This document shows, piece after piece, positions 44,276 through 51,759 of a stretch of 64,000 nt of DNA. Every line of letters begins with the position of its first letter. Positions within the stretch are counted from its first letter, which is position 1. The position numbers and the translations under genes were made by a program. Under the pieces are notes generated by a model. The model searched no databases. It worked only from the letters and a program-made list of their open reading frames with translations, and had not been told where the DNA came from. Source of the DNA: CATQHD01 sp965243165 (lineage in GTDB: Bacteria > Actinomycetota > Acidimicrobiia > Spongiisociales > Spongiisociaceae); assembly GCA_965243165.1 (NCBI GenBank), contig OZ251535.1:930001-994000 (forward strand), in the 5' to 3' direction.

Positions 44276-45829
44276 ATGGCATTGTTTCGGCGCAGCACAG
44301 CCGAGGTGGTCCGCCGCGGGGTCGGCGGCGAATCCACCGAAGAACTCAAGACCCGCAAGGTAGGCCGCAGCACCGTCAAGGTGCGGCGGGTGCGGAAGCC
44401 CGCCCCGCCGGCCAAGGGCAGGGCGAAGGCCCGCGCCTCCGCTCCGGCCCAGAACAGGAAGCGGAAGGCCCCGGCCCGGCCCCGCACCCGGCCCTCCGGC
44501 CCGAGGGCGGCGCCCCGCCGCGCCGAGGCCCCGCCCGCCGTGCGCCCGGAGGCCGGTCGCAAGCAGATGCTGGTCAGGGTGCTGCCCCACCAGACCCAGG
44601 TGGTGGTGCTCGAAGGCTCGCTGCTGGTCGAGCACTACGTCCACCGCTCCGACCAGGAGTCGCTGGTCGGCAACATCTACATGGGCAGGGTGAAGAGCGT
44701 CCTGCCCGGCCTGGAGGCGGCCTTCCTCGACATCGGCGCCGAGAAGAACGGCGTGATCTACGCGGGGGACATCAACTCGACCCGGCGCACCCGCGGGCGG
44801 GGCCCCCGCATCGAGCAGTCGCTCAAGCAGGGCCAGCAGCTGCTGGTGCAGGTGGACAAGGACCCCATGGGGGGCAAAGGGCCCCGGCTGACCAGCCAGG
44901 TAACCCTTCCCGGGCGCCATCTGGTGCTGTCGCCGCTCAACGGCATGCTGGGCATCTCCCGGCGGCTGCCGGAGGCGGAGCGCATCCGGCTGCGGAAGAT
45001 CATCCAGTCGGCCCAGCCCAGGGGCTACGGCGTGATCGTGCGCACCGCCGCCGCCGGCGCCTCCCGAGAGGAGATATCGGCCGACATCGAGCGGCTGGTG
45101 AAGAAGTGGAAGGAGATCGAGGCGAGCAACGGGGGAGGCCCCGTTCCGCGGGTGATCCACCAAGAGCCGAGCTTGCTGCTGCGGGTCATACGGGAGCACT
45201 TCAACCAGGAGTTCCGGCGCCTGCTGATCGACCACCGGCCTTCCTACCAGTCGGTGGTGAAATACCTGGAGGAGGTGGCGCCCAACCTGGTGTCCCGGGT
45301 GCATCTCGAAGGCGGCCGGGATCAGAAGCTGTTCGACCGCTTCCGGGTGGAGGATCAGCTCCGGCGGGCCATGGACCGCCGGGTGTGGCTGCCGTCGGGC
45401 GGGCACCTGGTCATCGACCGCACCGAGGCGCTGACGGTGATCGACGTGAACACGGGCAAGTTCGTGGGCAAGGTCAACCTCGAGGACACGGTGCTCCGCA
45501 ACAACCTGGAGGCGGCGGAGGAGATCGGCCGCCAGCTCCGGCTCCGGGACATCGGCGGCATCATCGTCATCGACTTCATAGACATGGAGGTCAGGCAGAA
45601 CCGCGAGGCGGTGCTGGCCCGGCTGCGGGAGGCCCTGGCCCGGGACAAGACCACCAGCCAGGTGCATTCGGTTTCCACCCTGGGCCTGGTGGAGATGACC
45701 CGCAAGAACGTGTCGAGCGGGCTGGTGGAGTCGTTCTCCGAGCCGTGCCCCGCCTGCGACGGGCGGGGGCTGGTGCTGCACGAGACGGCCGCCACCGCCG
45801 GGACTCCGATCACCCCGGCCGCCGAGTAA
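44276..45829 (+). CDS. rne: Ribonuclease E/G family endoribonuclease
   Basis: 517 aa from ATG 44276 with AAGGAG nine bases before; the frame is open further upstream but without support. A basic, Arg/Pro/Ala-rich N-terminal tail of ~95 residues precedes the catalytic core: S1-like LVGNIYMGRVKSVLPGLEAA with FLDIGAEKNGVIYAGDI, the 5'-sensor region RGYGVIVRTAAAGASREEI, the DNase I-like site TVIDVNTGKFVGKVNLEDTV with IIVIDFIDM (catalytic Asp pair), and the zinc link CPACDGRG. Processes rRNA and tRNA precursors and decays mRNA. The disordered tail is N-terminal, as in several actinobacterial RNase E proteins. Could equally be named rng. Confidence 0.92.
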   Translation: MALFRRSTAEVVRRGVGGESTEELKTRKVGRSTVKVRRVRKPAPPAKGRAKARASAPAQNRKRKAPARPRTRPSGPRAAPRRAEAPPAVRPEAGRKQMLVRVLPHQTQVVVLEGSLLVEHYVHRSDQESLVGNIYMGRVKSVLPGLEAAFLDIGAEKNGVIYAGDINSTRRTRGRGPRIEQSLKQGQQLLVQVDKDPMGGKGPRLTSQVTLPGRHLVLSPLNGMLGISRRLPEAERIRLRKIIQSAQPRGYGVIVRTAAAGASREEISADIERLVKKWKEIEASNGGGPVPRVIHQEPSLLLRVIREHFNQEFRRLLIDHRPSYQSVVKYLEEVAPNLVSRVHLEGGRDQKLFDRFRVEDQLRRAMDRRVWLPSGGHLVIDRTEALTVIDVNTGKFVGKVNLEDTVLRNNLEAAEEIGRQLRLRDIGGIIVIDFIDMEVRQNREAVLARLREALARDKTTSQVHSVSTLGLVEMTRKNVSSGLVESFSEPCPACDGRGLVLHETAATAGTPITPAAE

Positions 45830-45844
45830 CCCCGCCCGGCGCGG

Positions 45845-45850
45845 TATCAT
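45845..45850 (+). promoter_or_regulatory. Candidate -10 (TATCAT) for rplU-rpmA
   Basis: TATCAT in the 54-bp gap after rne, 33 bases before rplU ATG 45884. No clear -35 box. Confidence 0.4.
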
Positions 45851-45883
45851 CCATCCCGTCCAGCCGTGAAAGGGCCAGAAGAC

Positions 45884-46219
45884 ATGTACGCGATCATCCG
45901 CTCCGGAGGCAAGCAGGCCAAGGTGTCGGCCGGCGACGTCATCGACGTCGAGCTGCTGGCGGGCGCGGCCGAGGAGGTCTCTTTCACCCCGTTGCTGGTG
46001 GTGGACGACGACGGCGCCGCGGTCATGCGCCGCTCCGACCTCGAAGCCCTGCCGGTCAGCGCCGAGGTGCTGGGCGAGGTCAAAGGCCCCAAGATCACCG
46101 TCTTCAAATACAAGAACAAGACCGGTTACCGCCGCCGTCAGGGCCACCGCCAGCGTTACACGCGGCTGCGGATCCTGAGCATCGGCTCGGCGGAGGCCGG
46201 CCCGGCAGAGGAGGCTTAG
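45884..46219 (+). CDS. rplU: 50S ribosomal protein L21
   Basis: 111 aa from ATG 45884 (MYAIIRSGGKQAKVSAGDVI, the standard L21 start; a GTG six codons earlier is less likely). Ends with the conserved KGPKITVFKYKNKTGYRRRQ and GHRQRYTRLRI segment that contacts 23S rRNA, plus a short acidic tail. Immediately followed by rpmA, the universal pairing. Confidence 0.96.
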   Translation: MYAIIRSGGKQAKVSAGDVIDVELLAGAAEEVSFTPLLVVDDDGAAVMRRSDLEALPVSAEVLGEVKGPKITVFKYKNKTGYRRRQGHRQRYTRLRILSIGSAEAGPAEEA

Positions 46220-46471
46220 ATGTCCAAGACCAAAGGCGGAGGCTCCACCAAGAACGGACGCGATTCCCAGGCCAAACGGCTCGGCCCCAAGGTTTTCGAC
46301 GGACAGCAGATCCGGGCCGGGGCCGTCATCGTGCGCCAGCGGGGCACCCCCATCCACCCGGGGGACAACGTAGGGCGGGGAGGCGACGACACCCTGTTCG
46401 CCCTGGTCCCCGGGTCGGTGAAGTACCACCGCCGCAACGGACGCCGGCGGGTGAGCGTAATCCCGAACTAG
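46220..46471 (+). CDS. rpmA: 50S ribosomal protein L27
   Basis: 83 aa starting directly after the L21 stop. N-terminus SKTKGGGSTKNGRDSQAKRL and QRGTPIHPGDNVGRGGDDTL are diagnostic of L27, whose N-terminal tail reaches the peptidyl-transferase centre. Note MSKTKGGGST in place of the more usual MAHKKGGGST. Confidence 0.96.
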   Translation: MSKTKGGGSTKNGRDSQAKRLGPKVFDGQQIRAGAVIVRQRGTPIHPGDNVGRGGDDTLFALVPGSVKYHRRNGRRRVSVIPN

Positions 46472-46530
46472 GGAAGGCCCGTTTTGACGGACCTGCCTGT
46501 TCCCGCTTCCTTCGGCTGAGCGGCCCGGCC

Positions 46531-47790
46531 GTGTTCGTAGACCGGGTTCGGGTGCAGCTCCGGTCGGGCCGCGGCGGAGCGGGGTCGGCCTCCTTCACCA
46601 AACAGGGCCGCCGCCCGCGCGGCAAACCGGCGGGGGGGTCGGGCGGCCGGGGCGGCCGGGTGGTGGTCGCCGCCGATCCGTCCATGTCCACCCTCTACGC
46701 CTACCGCCGCCGGCCCCATCATGCGGCGGGGGACGGCGTCCACGGAGCGGGCGGCCTGCGCCACGGCAAGCAAGGCGTCGACCTGGTGCTGCCGGTCCCC
46801 CCCGGCACCGCCGTCTTCGACGAAGACGGACGGCGGCTGGCCGACCTGGCGGCGCCCGGACAGCAGGTGGAGGTGCTGGAGGGCGGGCGCGGGGGCAAGG
46901 GCAACGCCGCCCTCGTTTCGCCCCGCAACCGGGCCCCGGCCTTCTGCGAACAGGGCGAATACGGGGCGGAGGCGTGGTTCACGCTGGAGATGAAGCTGTG
47001 GGCCGACGCCGCCCTGATCGGCTATCCCAACGCCGGCAAATCGACCCTCATCGCCCGGGTGTCGGCCGCCCGTCCCAAGATCGCCGACTACCCCTTCACC
47101 ACCTTGACCCCCAACCTGGGGGTGGTGACGGCGGGAGACCGGGAGTTCGTGCTGGCCGACGTGCCCGGCCTCGTCGAGGGCGCCGCGCAGGGGAAGGGGC
47201 TGGGCCACGATTTCCTCCGCCACTGCGAGCGGGCGCGGGTGCTGGTGGTGCTGCTGGACCCGTCGCCCCTCCAGACCGACCCGCCGGAGCGCCAGTACGA
47301 GGTGCTCTGCCGGGAGCTGGCCGCCCACGACCCGGGTCTGGCGGAGCGCCCCCGGGCGGCGGCCGTCACCAAGGCCGACCTGGGGATCCCCGATGCGCTG
47401 CCGCCCTCCCTGCGCCGCCGGATACCGGGCGTCTCCGAGATCAGCTCCGTTACCGGCCAAGGGGTCGACGAGCTGATGTACAGGGTGGCCGAGCTGGCGG
47501 AGCGGGCCAAGGCGGAAGAGCCGTCGAGCGGGGGCTACGTCCTCCACCGGCCCGCCCGGGCGGGCTTCACGGTGGAGCGGACGGAGGACGGTTGGGTCGT
47601 CGAGGGCCGGGCGGCCGAGCGGGCCGTGGCCCTGAACGACCTGACCATCGCCGAGGCGGCCGGCCTGGCTGCCCGGAGGCTGGCCCGCCTGGGGGTGGAC
47701 GAGGCGCTGCGCGAGGCCGGGGCGCAGGAGGGGGACGAGGTGCGGATCGGGGATCTGGTGTTTGAGTTCGCGGGTTCCGAAGATGGATGA
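46531..47790 (+). CDS. obgE: GTPase ObgE/CgtA
   Basis: 419 aa from GTG 46531 (VFVDRVRVQLRSGRGGAGSA). Glycine-rich Obg domain (GGSGGRGGRVVVAADPSMST, GGRGGKGNAALVSP), then the GTPase domain: G1 GYPNAGKST, G2/G3 YPFTTLTPNLGVV and LADVPGLVEGAAQGKGLGHD, G4 TKAD, G5 SSVTGQG. A C-terminal OCT domain (LHRPARAGFTVERTEDGWVV) is typical of actinobacterial and firmicute Obg. Ribosome assembly and stringent-response GTPase. Overlaps proB by 8 bp. Confidence 0.95.
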   Translation: MFVDRVRVQLRSGRGGAGSASFTKQGRRPRGKPAGGSGGRGGRVVVAADPSMSTLYAYRRRPHHAAGDGVHGAGGLRHGKQGVDLVLPVPPGTAVFDEDGRRLADLAAPGQQVEVLEGGRGGKGNAALVSPRNRAPAFCEQGEYGAEAWFTLEMKLWADAALIGYPNAGKSTLIARVSAARPKIADYPFTTLTPNLGVVTAGDREFVLADVPGLVEGAAQGKGLGHDFLRHCERARVLVVLLDPSPLQTDPPERQYEVLCRELAAHDPGLAERPRAAAVTKADLGIPDALPPSLRRRIPGVSEISSVTGQGVDELMYRVAELAERAKAEEPSSGGYVLHRPARAGFTVERTEDGWVVEGRAAERAVALNDLTIAEAAGLAARRLARLGVDEALREAGAQEGDEVRIGDLVFEFAGSEDG

Positions 47791-48925
47791 AGCGGCCGGC
47801 CTGGCCCCCGCTCCCGCCTCGGGCGGGCGGGCGGCCCCCGCCCCCGGCGCCCCCTTGGTGCTGAAGGTGGGTTCGTCCAGCCTCACCCGCCCGGACGGCG
47901 GCATCGACGAGGGGGCCGTGTCGAGGGTGGTGGGGCAGGTGAGGTGGCTGTGGGAGGCCGGATACCCCACGGTGCTGGTTTCCTCGGGGGCGGTGGCGTC
48001 CGGCGCCCCCCTCCTGGGGGGCCGCCCCACCGAGACCGCCGGCCTGCAGGCGGCGGCGGCGGTGGGCCAGACCCTGCTGATCTCCCTCTACAGCCGCATC
48101 TGCGGACGGGAGGGCCTGATGATGGGCCAGGTGCTGCTCACCTTGGACATCCTGTCGCTGCGCTCCCAATACCTGAACGCCCGCCGCACCCTCGCCCGGA
48201 TGCTGGAGCGGCGCATCGTCCCCATCGTCAACGAGAATGACACCGTGGCCGTGGACGAGCTGAAGATGGGCGACAACGACCGCCTGGCCGCCATCGTCGC
48301 CCACCTGGTGGGGGCCGGGATGCTGATCATGCTAACCGACACCGACGGCCTCTACTCCGCCGACCCCCGCTCCGGCGGCGGCGAGCCCATCTCCCTGATC
48401 CACCACCGGGACCCGCTCCTCGACCGGCTGGCGGCGGCTTCGTCCAAGGGCCCGGTCGGATCCGGCGGGGTCAGGACCAAGGTGCTGGCGGCCCGGATGG
48501 CGGCCTGGTCAGGCATCCCCACCGTCATCGCCAAGTCGGGCCGCCCGCGGGTGGTGGAGGCGGTCGTGAGGGGCCGTCCGGTCGGAACCTACGTGGTGCC
48601 GGGGGAGACCAAGCTTTCCGCCCGCAAGCTGTGGATGGCCTTCGGCCAGCTCCCCGAAGGGCGCCTCTCGATCGACGAGGGGGCGGCCCGGGCTCTGATC
48701 CGACAAGGCGGCTCCCTGCTGCCGGTGGGCGTCACCGAAGTGAAGGGGAATTTCATGGCCGGGGCGGCGGTGGAGGTGCGCGGCCCCGCCGGCGAGCTGG
48801 TGGCCAAGGGCCTGGCCTCCGCCGGGTCGGACGAGCTGCGGCAGTGGATGGGCAGGCGCTCCCCGCAGACCGGCCGCCGCCGCGAGGCCGTCCACCGCGA
48901 CCAGATGGTGGTGCTCGCCGTCTGA
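47783..48925 (+). CDS. proB: Glutamate 5-kinase
   Basis: 380 aa from ATG 47783, inside the end of obgE. Amino-acid kinase fold: PLVLKVGSSSLTRPDG, VLVSSGAVASGAPLLGG, ETAGLQAAAAVGQTLLISLY, IVNENDTVAVDELKMGDNDR, LTDTDGLYSADPR and SGGVRTKVLAARMAAWSGIP. A C-terminal PUA domain starts near LSARKLWMAFGQLPEGRLSI. Phosphorylates glutamate in proline synthesis. proA is not next to it; an AT-richer island begins 15 bp downstream. Confidence 0.94.
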   Translation: MDEAAGLAPAPASGGRAAPAPGAPLVLKVGSSSLTRPDGGIDEGAVSRVVGQVRWLWEAGYPTVLVSSGAVASGAPLLGGRPTETAGLQAAAAVGQTLLISLYSRICGREGLMMGQVLLTLDILSLRSQYLNARRTLARMLERRIVPIVNENDTVAVDELKMGDNDRLAAIVAHLVGAGMLIMLTDTDGLYSADPRSGGGEPISLIHHRDPLLDRLAAASSKGPVGSGGVRTKVLAARMAAWSGIPTVIAKSGRPRVVEAVVRGRPVGTYVVPGETKLSARKLWMAFGQLPEGRLSIDEGAARALIRQGGSLLPVGVTEVKGNFMAGAAVEVRGPAGELVAKGLASAGSDELRQWMGRRSPQTGRRREAVHRDQMVVLAV

Positions 48926-48939
48926 GTTGATTTGATTGA

Positions 48940-50298
48940 TCAATCTCTATTCGCCGGTCCGTCCTCATTGAACAGCCTGTCCTCGTTGCCGTCATCAGGA
49001 GGCGGGCCACCTTCCTCCAACGGCAACGACGTAGTCGTAGTAGAATCATCAATCGGAGGAGCAAGCACGGTGTTATTAGACGGAGAAGTGTTCTCCACCT
49101 GCGGTTGGGTGGTGGCAACAGATGCAGGCACCGTAGTGCTAGAAGAAGACGGAACGGCATCATCCACCAACGGTTGAGTGGTAGTAACAGACGGAGGAGC
49201 GGTAATGCTGGTAGTGGATGGCGAGGTTTCTTCCACTGTGGGCTGGGTTTTAGTTGTTGTTGAAACAACTGGTGGAATCGCCGTAGTAGTTGAGGTTGAT
49301 GACGAGTCTACCATACCGGAAATATCACCTATCGCAGCCCGTTTACAATCTTGATGATACTTAGCCGCCTGCATAAAAGAGGCAAGACCAGGAAAGCTTA
49401 GTTCCCCAAAATAATAATCGTCACTTTCGGCTGATGGATCAAATTCTCTGCCTGCACGCTCTTTAGCAAAAGAACCCAAAGCATCCGCGTACACCTGAAC
49501 ATCCGGTGGTAGGCCTTCACCTGCCCGAAAAGCCGCCGCTATCTCAGGGGAAGCTACAGCCCGAATCGCAATGGACCATGCGGTTCCATCACCAGCAAAA
49601 TCATTCCAAAGACGAATAGTTTCCCAAGAATCTTCTTCGCTGTTATTATGAGCTTCTCCGGTTGATCCTACCGGCTCTTTACCTTCGTTCGTACCAGGCA
49701 GTATGGTTTGGCCATCTGTTTTAGCATCTGTTATGCCGATTGTCCCGCTTCCTCCTGAAACGAGTTCGAGAAAGGCTTCTGTAGCTTCCGGCCCGGGACT
49801 GCCAATTTGTTCACTGGTTACACCATACTCTTCCATAAGATAAGGAATATGGTAATCATCCAACAGCACACGTATAAAAATAATCATTGAACTACGAGTA
49901 AGCTCATGAACCGCCCAGCACAGCGCCCCCATAGGAGTGGAAATATCATTAGGATTACTTGACATGTAATTAAAGATAGCCCTAGTATCTTCAAGGGTAT
50001 TCTCAAGGCTGTCATCCTCATAATAAAGTTCTAGCGCCTGGTATTCAATCCAAGCCGGGCTGTATTCCAGGGTCGGCAAAGTCGTAGTGGTCATACTCAC
50101 AACGGTGCTCCCAAGGCTCTCTTGGACTGGACCTTCCTCTCCCTCTACCAAGCTCTCCTGAGGTTCCGGAGAAGTAGTCTCCACAGGTTGTTCAACAGAG
50201 CCAACGGTCGTCTCGGCGATTATAGGCCCGCCGCAACCAGCCGCCACAATTGCAAACACAACCAACACTCCCGCCTGAAGCACTTGTTTAGGCCACAT
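48940..50298 (-). CDS. Lipoprotein of unknown function, paralogue B of the downstream pair
   Basis: 452 aa. Signal peptide with lipobox VAAGC at the N-terminus (MWPKQVLQAGVLVVFAIVAA before it). Central domain of ~270 residues is shared with the neighbouring paralogue at 50308-51759: EYSPAWIEYQ, SNPNDISTPMGALCWAVHEL, IGSPGPEATEAFLELVSG, AVASPEIAAAFRAGEGLPPD, YADALGSFAKERAGREFDPS and KYHQDCKRA. The C-terminal ~120 residues are Thr/Ser/Pro-rich with repeated TTTQPxV and acidic ends. No known domain recognised. Last gene of a minus-strand operon led by a phospholipase-like repeat protein; could be an immunity or accessory lipoprotein (inference). Confidence 0.75.
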   Translation of the reverse strand: MWPKQVLQAGVLVVFAIVAAGCGGPIIAETTVGSVEQPVETTSPEPQESLVEGEEGPVQESLGSTVVSMTTTTLPTLEYSPAWIEYQALELYYEDDSLENTLEDTRAIFNYMSSNPNDISTPMGALCWAVHELTRSSMIIFIRVLLDDYHIPYLMEEYGVTSEQIGSPGPEATEAFLELVSGGSGTIGITDAKTDGQTILPGTNEGKEPVGSTGEAHNNSEEDSWETIRLWNDFAGDGTAWSIAIRAVASPEIAAAFRAGEGLPPDVQVYADALGSFAKERAGREFDPSAESDDYYFGELSFPGLASFMQAAKYHQDCKRAAIGDISGMVDSSSTSTTTAIPPVVSTTTKTQPTVEETSPSTTSITAPPSVTTTQPLVDDAVPSSSSTTVPASVATTQPQVENTSPSNNTVLAPPIDDSTTTTSLPLEEGGPPPDDGNEDRLFNEDGPANRD

Positions 50299-50307
50299 GA
50301 TCGATCT

Positions 50308-51759
50308 CTATTCGCCGTCCCCGTCCTCATCGAACAGCCCGCCCTCTCCACCGTCATCAGGAGGCGGCCCACTCTCCCCCGACGGCAACGATGTAGTCGT
50401 AGTAACAGAATCATCAACCGGCGGCCCAGGTACGGTGGTGGCAGACGGCGAAGTATCTTCCACCTGCGGCAGGGTAGTAGCGACAGGCTCTTCTACTGAC
50501 GACGGAGAAGTGGTTGTAGTAACGGAATCATCAGCCGGAGGCTCAGGTACGGTGGTAGTAGATGGAGAAGTGTTCTCCACTTGCGGTTGGGTGGTGGCAG
50601 ATGCTGGCACTGTAGTGCTAGAAGAAGACGGAACGGCATCATCCACCAACGGTTGAGTGGTAGTAACAGACGGAGGAGCGGTAATACTGGTAGTGGAAGA
50701 AAAGGTTTCCTCCACTTGAGGCTGGGTCGTTGTTGTTGAAGCAACAGGTGGAATCGTAGAGGTTGAGGTTGATGATGAGTCTGCCCTACCAGGAATATCA
50801 GCTATCCCAGCTCGCTTACAATCCTGATGATACTTAGCAACCGCCATAAAAGAGTCAATACCAGGAAAGCTTCTATGATCAAATTCTGTATCGTCGCTTT
50901 CGGCCGATGGATCAAACTTTCTGCCCACACGCTCTCTAGCAAAAGCTACCAAAGCATCCGCATACACTTGAACATTCGGCGGCAGGCCCTTACCCTCCAG
51001 AAACGCCGCCGCCATCTCGGGAGAAGCTATAGATCGAACTGCACTGGACCACGTGTTACCATCGCCAGCGAATTCATGATTTAGGACAAGCCAATCCCAA
51101 AAATTAACATCGTCTGCAACATCAGTCCCTCCAGTTGAACTGACTGGCCCTGTGTTTCCGCTCTCACCAGGCAATACGACCTGACTATCTATTCCATCAT
51201 CTGCAACTCCAACCAGACCAGGGTTTCCTGACACCAGATCGAGGAAGTCTCCCGTAGCCTCCGGCCCCGGACTACCAATCAGCTCGCTGGAAACACCATA
51301 CTCTTCTACAAGAAATGGAACCCAATTATCATCTAATATCCACCGCATCGTACCCATCACATAACTGCGTGTTAGCTCATGGAATGCCCAGCATAACGCC
51401 CCCATAGGGGTGGAGATATCATTAGGATTACCAGACAGATAATTATTAATGATCCTGAGGCTCTCAACGCTATCATCGTCTACATAAGTCTTCACTTCTT
51501 GGTATTCAATCCATGCCGGGCTGTATTCTAGAGTTAGCAAAGTCGTCGTAGTTGTACTGGTAACTGTGTTCTCAGGACTCTCATGGACTTGACCTTCCTC
51601 TCCTTCTACCAAGCTCTCCTGAGTGTCTGCAGAGGTAGATTCCACAGGTTGTTTGACAGAGCCAGCGGTTGTTTCGGCGATTATAGGCGCACCGCAACCA
51701 GCCAACAACACTGCGAAGGTAACCAACGCTCCCGCCCGAAGATGTTGTTTAGCCCACAT
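50308..51759 (-). CDS. Lipoprotein of unknown function, paralogue A
   Basis: 483 aa from ATG 51759 with GGAGG a few bases upstream. Lipobox LLAGC after MWAKQHLRAGALVTFAV. Its central domain is homologous to the protein at 48940-50298 (same SNPNDISTPMGALCWAFHEL, IGSPGPEATGDFLDLVSG and KYHQDCKRAGIADI landmarks). The tail is a longer Thr/Ser/Pro-rich low-complexity region with a TTVPxPPxDDSVTTTTS repeat. The start overlaps the 3' end of the phospholipase-like gene by 11 bp, so the two are translationally coupled; paralogue B follows 9 bp later. Function unknown; context suggests a surface partner of that secreted protein. Confidence 0.78.
   Translation of the reverse strand: MWAKQHLRAGALVTFAVLLAGCGAPIIAETTAGSVKQPVESTSADTQESLVEGEEGQVHESPENTVTSTTTTTLLTLEYSPAWIEYQEVKTYVDDDSVESLRIINNYLSGNPNDISTPMGALCWAFHELTRSYVMGTMRWILDDNWVPFLVEEYGVSSELIGSPGPEATGDFLDLVSGNPGLVGVADDGIDSQVVLPGESGNTGPVSSTGGTDVADDVNFWDWLVLNHEFAGDGNTWSSAVRSIASPEMAAAFLEGKGLPPNVQVYADALVAFARERVGRKFDPSAESDDTEFDHRSFPGIDSFMAVAKYHQDCKRAGIADIPGRADSSSTSTSTIPPVASTTTTQPQVEETFSSTTSITAPPSVTTTQPLVDDAVPSSSSTTVPASATTQPQVENTSPSTTTVPEPPADDSVTTTTSPSSVEEPVATTLPQVEDTSPSATTVPGPPVDDSVTTTTSLPSGESGPPPDDGGEGGLFDEDGDGE

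Noticed and set aside
48926..48948. GATTGATCAATC palindrome between proB and the lipoprotein gene as a bidirectional terminator
   Set aside because: The perfect palindrome is AT-rich and short with no T-run on either side; more likely chance in the AT-rich border.
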